Shown in pieces: positions 57,283 to 64,000 of a stretch of DNA of 64,000 nucleotides (the first letter of the stretch is position 1; each line of letters begins with the position of its first letter). The stretch comes from Sphagnum magellanicum (taxonomy: Eukaryota > Streptophyta > Sphagnopsida > Sphagnales > Sphagnaceae): NCBI GenBank assembly GCA_021904315.1, contig CM038918.1, positions 18,615,349 to 18,679,348 of the forward strand. The letters run 5' to 3'. A model generated the notes under the pieces. The model was not told the DNA's origin and did no database searches. It worked only from the letters and a program-made list of their open reading frames with translations. Both the position numbers and the translations under genes were made by a program.

Positions 57283-58330
57283 TGTTGCAACCCTAACCTT
57301 GGGCTCGCGACCAAGGCAAAGGGCTTGCAAGGGTGTGAGCCAAGAACAAGTCCAGGAGTTAAGGCAAGAAGAAGCCCGGGAGTCACATCACATACTCCCG
57401 GGAGTGTTAGAAAGTGTGAGGGAGTGTGAGGGAGTGAACACTCACACTCCCAAGGGAACTCCCACTTTGGGAAATGGGGTCCCGGTGGACTGCCAAAACT
57501 TCAGAGAGCGATTGCAGGGGTCAAACCTCAATGTCTTGTGGCGTTCCTTATATCATTGGAAAGCGCTTGAAACGTAGATGTCTAAAATGGGCTCCCATTG
57601 CTCATTCAGACATCTGAAGCACAAGTTATGGCCAAGAGACGGGCCGGGAGTCAAACTGCCAGTTTGACTCCCAACCACAAAAAGTCAGGAATCGACCCGA
57701 TTTACTTAGCTACAGGGGGCGTGCCACATATCATTGGAAACTCTCAACAAGAGCTACAACTTTGCTTCAGATTGCACCTCAATCGGAGGTTTTTTTGCAA
57801 AGTTATGGGGCTCCAAAGTCACGACAGTCCAGGTGGCGGGATTTCGGGACTTCCACTCGGGAGTCCCGGGAAAAAGAGCCATTTGGATGTAGCCCCCGTG
57901 GAGAGCTGCAGAGTATAATATAAGGGGGAAGGTGGTGGCTTCCCCCAAGTCCGGGCTGTGGTGAATCTTGTGTGTCTGTGTTGCCCGTGGCTCATCCTAG
58001 CACCAAGGGTGCTCCAACTATGCACTAACCACTTTGTGTGGGTTGTGTGCATGCCCGTGTGAGTGAGTGAAGCTTGTCAACTCTTCCTAGTCCCATCCAG
58101 GAGTTCCAACACACCCTTCTACCCCTCAAAGTGTTGTGAGCTAGGGAGCGTGCTCCAACTCCTCCTTCTTCCGCTGCTTTCTACTTGGGCTCACATTTGA
58201 GTCCTTTCAGGAGTTGGGAGTGCGTCACGTGGTTTCAGAGCTCTGGGAGAGCTCGATCCACTTATTGGGGAATTCTGATGGCATCAAAGAAGTCCCGTAA
58301 GGTAGTCCAAGAGTCCGTGGTGGAAGAACT
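57283..58330 (+). mobile_element. Truncated LTR-retrotransposon remnant (fossil)
   Basis: Parts present: one LTR (57283-58227, 945 bp, TG...CA, with a TATAATATAA box near 57914), a primer-binding site starting TGGTTTCAGAGC at 58230 (close to the initiator-tRNA-Met type) and a short leader to the beginning of the internal region. Everything beyond is absent, so the element is broken and non-functional. Higher GC than the surroundings. Same family as the solo LTR at 51128-52028, in opposite orientation. Superfamily undetermined. Confidence 0.85.
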
Positions 58331-58584
58331 CACAATGTCTTTGTATCTTCCAAGTGGACACAACGCATTAGATTTTTAGTGAACTTCATTACATTACATT
58401 GAACCACCTTACTTGTTAGATTACAACTACATAATAGTTCCACTTCCAAGTGGATTTTGTGAGTGCATATCTTCATGTTGAAGGTGTGCAATAATGCTTC
58501 ACAATGACACCACATAAACATGTATAAAAAATGTAGTTTTGAAGACGATTTGACATGGTTCTTTGCTTATTGTTTCACCTTTTA
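58331..58584. repeat. Direct repeat flanking the LTR remnant, right copy
   Basis: Counterpart of 57029-57282. It continues without a break into CCACCTTAAAATATG, whereas the left copy runs into the LTR. The right copy therefore looks like the uninterrupted version of the insertion site. Confidence 0.9.
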
Positions 58585-58589
58585 TCCAC

Positions 58590-59570
58590 CTTAAAATATG
58601 CATTGAATTTTTGGATTGAATTTATAATACTTGCATTTGGGTGCAAAAATAAGGCTTGGTTTTTTGGACTAATCATGTAATACCCACCTTTGGGTGAGCA
58701 AATATACATTAGCTATTGTGGTATCTTGCATTTCAATTTACATTTTTCATAAGTTGGTATTGTATATTAAGGTTGGGTCATCAACTAGTCCAATTTGAGC
58801 AATAATTACCAAAATATGCAATATTTACATATGAATTTTATAAGATGTTTTGAATTTTTGGACTAGGTTCACAATATTCACATTGGGTGGGAAAATAAGA
58901 GGTTTTTTTAAACCAAATTTTTAATACATGAAATTTGGTCATAAAATATATTTTGGTTGATGTGGTTTGTTACATTTGGGAATTATATCTTCAATTACTT
59001 CAACTTCAAGAAGTAATTGCCAAATATGTAATACCTACATCTTATCATTACAAAAATCATAAAATGGAAATATGTTAATTCATATGTATGCAAATCCCCA
59101 AGTAACAAATTGAATTAATCTACCTACAAATATAATCAATAAACCATTTCAAAGTAAAAGACAATATGACATGACGCTAACTTTGAACATCCCCTCCCCC
59201 ATAAAGGTGTATATGAAAATTTCCTCCCAAATCCAACCTAGGTTTGATTTTAATTAATGGAAAAGGGTGCAAAATGTCATAAATGTTTATTGTCTTATTA
59301 GTTTTAAATGTATTTTTATTTTAAAAATAATTTAATAATTATTATTTTATTAAAATAAATATATCATGCATTAAATGTTCCAAAGTGAAGGTGAAAGTTT
59401 AGAACTAGCATTGAAAAATGGCCCATGAGTGTAATACTTGTATTTTGGGTTAATTTATCATCATCGGGGCTTGAATAAGACTAAAATAACTATCGATAGA
59501 TTCTTTGCAATATTTACATTCTACATTATAACTTCATTAATTGACATTGATAACATCCAAATGTTAGTTA
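58590..59570. other. No gene seen
   Basis: AT-rich DNA with weak internal repetition (CAATATTTACAT..TTTTGGACTA phrases near 58600-58880). Confidence 0.35.
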
Positions 59571-59574
59571 GGTA

Positions 59575-59685
59575 TGAGGATTGGTAGGTAGGTAGGTGGG
59601 TAAATAAGTAAGGTGAGTAGATAGATAAATGAGTAAGTAGGTAAAATCAATGGGTAAGTAAGGTGGGTGAGTAGATTAGTACATG
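59575..59685. repeat. GTAG/GGTA microsatellite
   Basis: Imperfect GTAGGTAGG and AAGTAAGG runs, adjoining the hAT insertion site. Confidence 0.85.
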
Positions 59686-59698
59686 GATTGGTTGTTAC

Positions 59699-61553
59699 CA
59701 ATGTTGGGTGGTTCCCACATTTTTATGATAATTAACCAATTATAATTTCACATATGTTTGTGATAATTCGTTTGATTTTTATTTATTTTTAACTTGTTGA
59801 AAACCTGGTCAAGTATCAAATTTTTTTAAAATCTAGTTTTTACAAATGTAATAGTAGTTGATTTTCATTACAAACTTGTTATTGATTTTTTTCATTTTTT
59901 TTACATCCCAAGTTAGGGGATTTTTGAAAACCTAAAATTTAAAAAAAATGATGAAAATGAAAAAAAAAAACGTTTTATGATTTGTTCAAAGGATTTTTCA
60001 AAAAAATCATCATTTTTGAAGAAAAAAAATTCAATTTGACATATTTAAATTTTCAACATAGGTGCTGCCTAAGTGGCCAATTATAAGCAAAAAGCTATAA
60101 TATAAGGTAGGTAAGCTAGTGTCCAAACAATTGAAGCAACGTTTGTTTACCATTTTTGGAGGAAGGCCCCATTGTTTATGGTGTCCAAGGATTAGATGGA
60201 ACTTTCCTGTTGGTGCATTTGTTGCACTAAAAATCGACAAAAATAGATTAAAGGCAAGAAAATTACAACCCCTCAAAGGAATAGGGTCATTTGCTCAAAA
60301 CAATTTTGATCAAACAACTCATAGCTTTTTTCCAACCCTTTCAAAAAATCCATAAATATTATTTTGTTGCCTTTAGAGTTACAAAATGATTTGTAAAGTT
60401 TAAGATGGCGATTTTAGAACAATTTAAATCCCTCAATTTAAACAAAAATTGAAAATGTTATGCACTAATGAAATAGGAGGGGTCAAAATAAAGAAAAATT
60501 TAAAATAAACGGGTTTTGTAATTCAAAAAACGTATTTTCTTTACTATTTTTTTTGGATACTTGTTTGTCTTTGCATTTCAAAGATGATTTGTAGAACTTG
60601 AGAAGGCATTTCTATAACATTTTAAATCACTCAAAATGGAGAAGACTTGAAAAGGATTTGGGTGCATGCACAAATGGGTGGACTAATTTGGGTGTCACAC
60701 AAGTCAATTCTACCTTATGGTTGCCATTGCAATGCCCATGTTGATTTATAGATCTTGAAATTTATTAAAATGAACTTGGTTTAAAGATCTTAACTTGAAT
60801 ATTTCCATGATGCACAAAATCATTTTATAAATTTTAAAAGATTGTAAAAGCCATGGACTTTTGAACTCAAAATTCATGGATTGTACTTCTGACTATCATT
60901 TTTTTATGGACTATGATACAATCCATTGATTGATGGGGTGTGTGTTAAGGACTTGAAATTAATGAGATATCATAATAAGGAAGCTAATTGTTAAAAAAAA
61001 ATTAATTGAATTTTGAGATTGTTTTTATGAACTTTTGAATGGGCTAATTAAGAGCATTTTTTTTTATAAATTCATATCATATTCCAGGAAGAGATGTTTT
61101 ATGGCATTTTTGCTTCCATGCTGAAAGAAAGAGAAACTCTAGATGTGCCATTAATGACATGAAAAAATATGAAGGAAATCAACATGAACTAATTGTAATT
61201 TTCAAAATTGAGTAAATAGGGAATTTGGTTCTATGGCACATTGGTCCACCCATTTGTACACCTACCCATTTGCCAAATGTTCAATGATAGGCTAGCATTT
61301 GATGATAAGTGTATCTACCTTATTTTACATTCTAAACCTATGAACAACAAGTTTGAGAAAAGGGATTGGGTTTAGACCAAATACCTTACATGGGTATCAA
61401 GTTTTTTTTAACAAAGAGAACCTGTTCAGTTTTCATGATGCCTGGTTCTTAGCTTAGTGAGAACCAAAAAAACTCAGTTTTCAGCCTTCGGGTGAGAAAA
61501 AGTGATAACCGGTGATTTTCACCCCATTCCTGAGAACCAACCGCCCAACACTG
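59699..61553. mobile_element. Non-autonomous hAT element, 1.86 kb
   Basis: Starts CAATGTTGGGTGGTTCCC and ends GAACCAACCGCCCAACACTG. Both sides carry GTTGTTAC (59691-59698 and 61554-61561), a perfect 8-bp target duplication. The interior is AT-rich with no transposase; the ORF at 60276-60031 is not convincing. The perfect duplication suggests insertion more recent than the element at 15865. Confidence 0.88.
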
Positions 61554-62104
61554 GTTGTTACTTAGTAGGGCCAAGATGAGGGTAGTTGAAGTCAGAGTTG
61601 GGGAAAAGAAAATCAGGGAAAAAACTAAATAAAAGTTCAGCATCAATTTTTTTGACTATCGGTATGATGGTGATTAACATGGGTTCAAAAACTAAATGAA
61701 AAATCGCACCCAATCCAGTGGACAAAACAGCCAAGTGGTGCGCTGGTGGGTGCTGGTTCACTGTGGCCGCATATTACTGCTTGTCCGACCTGGAAAGAGC
61801 TTGGAAAAGCGTCCGAATCCCAATTTAGTTCACAAATCAGACTATTATGAGAGCTATTTGACAAATATGGTGGTAGATAAAAATTGACATATTTAACTTT
61901 TTTTAAAAATCCATCATCAAGAGATCTCTTTAAAAGTGATATCGCTCAACACTTTCCTTTTTCCATAAGACATGAATCATATTTGTCATATGACTGCCGG
62001 TGATTTTTTTTTCAATTGTGCAGTTTGGAAAGTTTGGCAAAAATTCCAAATTCTTTTGTAGCGCCAGTGCAAAAATTCGCCCCTAGACAAAAGAAGCTGC
62101 TCCT

Positions 62105-62590
62105 TGTTACTGTTGACTATTGATGTACAAAATTAACCTTCATGACCTTATTTAATATATTTTAAATAATATCAAAAGAGATAAAGGAGACCTAGACTTG
62201 GTGAGTTGGGGACGTTAGTTTTGGTGGACAGTGGGAGGGGAAGTTGGGTGGAAGCCAAACCGACAAATAACAAATCTGACATGAGTTTAGGTGGAAAGGA
62301 TGGGGGAAATTGAGGAGAAGCGTGCCAACTCCCACCCATTTAACTAATATAGAAGATATGACTATTTAATTCTCCTAATTCAATGAAGGCATATTTATAT
62401 TTCAATGTTGTTAGATTCTTGATTTTAGTGAGAACCTTCAATTTCAGGTTTCCCTCATTTTTAGTTTTGTAATGAACCTGTGGGTTCTGAGATTGGATCA
62501 TTTTTCAATTTAACTAAACCTTGAGGTGCTATTCTCAGCAGGTTCTTCAAATTACGAAATTCTTAAAGAATAATTTAGAATTGGTTTCAG
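62105..62590 (+). repeat. Dispersed repeat, copy 2
   Basis: Matches 48525-49140 in the same orientation: TGTTGACTATTGATG, GACCTAGACTTGGTG, GTTTTGGTGGACAGT and TTCTCCTAATTCAA occur in order. Lacks the internal duplication of copy 1. Confidence 0.65.
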
Positions 62591-62854
62591 TTTCACTTAC
62601 TCTGCATCAATGAATATTTTTTCTGGCAATTGTATTGCCATTTTTTACTTTTAAAAACATTTTTTTGACCAATTCCTTACGATTTTTATAGAAAAACTGG
62701 GCAAAAGTAGCCAGAGTTATACTTGACTGAGATGTATCCCGGTCAAATAAGGAAATGGAATGGGTAGGATAAGTATTTACCAGCTGGGTAGGTTGTACTT
62801 TTACCCTAGTATCTACCAATGTGTACAACCCAATAAATGACTTGTGGTGTGCAG

Positions 62855-63003
62855 GAATAAAAAGAGTAGACCACAAATTCAATGAAGTAATCGAGTCTCT
62901 TTCAACTGTCCGACATGATCAGTCCAAAAGCACAGTGAAGTCTTCAAACGCAACATGTTCTAAGCCTCTTGGCTCTCCTCCTACTGAGGTAGCAGCACCA
63001 TGA
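62855..63003 (+). CDS. Possible terminal exon of an unknown gene
   Basis: After an acceptor-like CTTGTGGTGTGCAG (ends 62854), an open frame encodes IKRVDHKFNEVIESLSTVRH, then DQSKSTVKSSNATC and a Pro/Ala end (PPTEVAAP) before TGA at 63001. The first part is amphipathic and could form a coiled coil; the end is Ser/Thr-rich. No upstream exon is seen, and transposon-like repeats lie on the left, so this may be an isolated exon or a fragment. Family not recognised. Confidence 0.3.
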
Positions 63004-64000
63004 ACCATTGAAATAAGCAGTGTGACTAAAACAAGGGCTAGGTTTTCATGGTTTTGTTTTTCCTTGAAAAAAGTTATATTAAAACTCAGTCCAAGTGGAA
63101 TTTCATTTTTACCGATTTTGCGAGGTAGGTGGGTTGGCGATCATTTACAAGAGGAAAAAAAGTTGCAATAAAACTCAACCCAAGTGGAATTGCATTTCTT
63201 TCCCCCAAAAGACCCTTTGTACTTTTTTGCACTGGCTTTTTTGGGTGGCTAAGATGGGAAAATTTGCAAAATACAGAACCACTGTCCAGAATAAGATCAT
63301 AAAATTCAAAGGCTAATATCTCCATCTTGGTCCTGACAAAGACAAATTGTAAGCGCAACCTTAACATTATGAATCCTTGCAATTAATATACTTATGCGAT
63401 TCAATTTACTTGTACTGGGTGTATCGGAAGCACAGTTCATTAAGTGCTGGGTTGTCATCTAAACTTGAGTGTTCAATTCAATTCTTTGAGGCACAGAAAT
63501 TGGTCAATTTTCAATTTCTCTTTTTGTAGTGCGGTTTTCATCATACTAGACCCCCCAGGAAAGAAGGAGAAATGGAGGTTGTGTAATTGAGGTCACAGTG
63601 AACCAGCACCCACCAGAGCACCATGAAGGATGCATGGTAATTGGTCAGGAAACAGTTTTCTGTTGGGTTCCTGTTCTGTAGCTAACCATGTTGATTAGCT
63701 CAGTTGATTTCAAGATGAGATTTTTTTAATTTTAAAAAAAAATTGGTGACCAATTTTCACATCCCAGCCACCAGGAAAACCTGAAATCGTAACATTCTGT
63801 CACTTATTTCCTTGATTATTTTTAAACCGCCATTTTTGGAGAAAACAATGAAAAAAGGCCATATTTAGACACATTTCTAGTCCCGACAGGTGACATTTTT
63901 TCAAATTTCAGATGTTGAGTCATTGGCTAGCATCCCAAGAGGGATTTAGCATTAAATGACAACAGATTTCTAGAACCTGTCTAAAGAATTAAAAATCTAA
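63004..64000. other. Right edge, no gene seen
   Basis: Mixed AT-rich DNA. The overlapping ORFs at 63086-63382 on both strands shadow each other. A short duplicated phrase (AAACTCA.CC.AAGTGGAATT) occurs at 63081 and 63171. Confidence 0.35.

Noticed and set aside
57007-58521. Two similar minus-strand ORFs as a duplicated gene
   Set aside because: They are the two copies of the 254-bp direct repeat flanking the LTR remnant. Frames are short and run on into unrelated sequence; an old coding origin is possible but unsupported.
23635-59685. GTAG arrays as a CRISPR-like repeat array
   Set aside because: Simple tetranucleotide microsatellites without spacers, in a plant nuclear context.
63086-63382. 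Overlapping ORFs on both strands at the right edge
   Set aside because: Mutually overlapping, no domain, no splice signals.

Overview
This is a nuclear segment of a land plant. Plant-type genes (a polyphenol oxidase with a KFDV-like C-terminal domain, a plant cytochrome b561 module, a plant-like TMEM18), GT-AG introns, TTTAGGG telomere-like tracts and plant transposon families (CACTA, hAT, MITEs, LTR elements) all point there. The polyphenol oxidase starts with a secretory signal rather than a plastid transit peptide. That fits a moss, lycophyte or fern better than a flowering plant, but the lineage is inference. Most of the window is AT-rich, repeat-filled DNA; recognisable genes lie mainly in the first 13 kb.

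Layout. 0.6-7.2 kb: two inverted copies of one MITE (663-1016, 6824-7197) enclose host-gene material. These are the C-terminal exons of a cytochrome b561 protein (+), a TMEM18 homologue broken by one internal stop (-), and, divergently, a decayed but intron-containing copy of cytosolic aspartyl-tRNA synthetase (+). 9.1-12.4 kb: an apparently intact two-coding-exon polyphenol oxidase (-), with a 1.5-kb intron holding a 61-bp minisatellite. 13-18.4 kb: tandem repeats, a 303-bp MITE with perfect terminal repeats, a hAT-type MITE with an 8-bp target duplication, and a possible two-exon gene of unknown function (-).

19.7-30.1 kb: decayed coding DNA. It contains two opposite-strand relatives of one unrecognised protein family; one of them ends in a RING finger and is split by a 2.36-kb CACTA element. 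31.7-35.6 kb: several independent minisatellites. 35.7-37.7 kb: a clearly more GC-rich island with a TATA box inside a perfect inverted repeat and a 126-codon ORF built of 15-residue repeats. 41-44.5 kb: remnant of a hAT-like transposase (-). 48-53.7 kb: dispersed repeats, a solo LTR (-) and GTAG microsatellites. 55.2-55.5 kb: a small unrecognised Cys-rich protein gene (-). 57-58.6 kb: a truncated LTR-element remnant between two copies of its own flanking DNA. 59.7-61.6 kb: a non-autonomous hAT element with perfect 8-bp target duplications. 62.9 kb: a possible terminal exon of an unknown gene.

No operon-like functional cassette is present. The best candidates for something undescribed are the RING/coiled-coil family (22-27 and 29-30 kb), the GC-island repeat protein, the 97-residue Cys-tail protein, and the recombination structure at 57-58.6 kb. 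All identifications were made by eye from the sequence; no searches were run.
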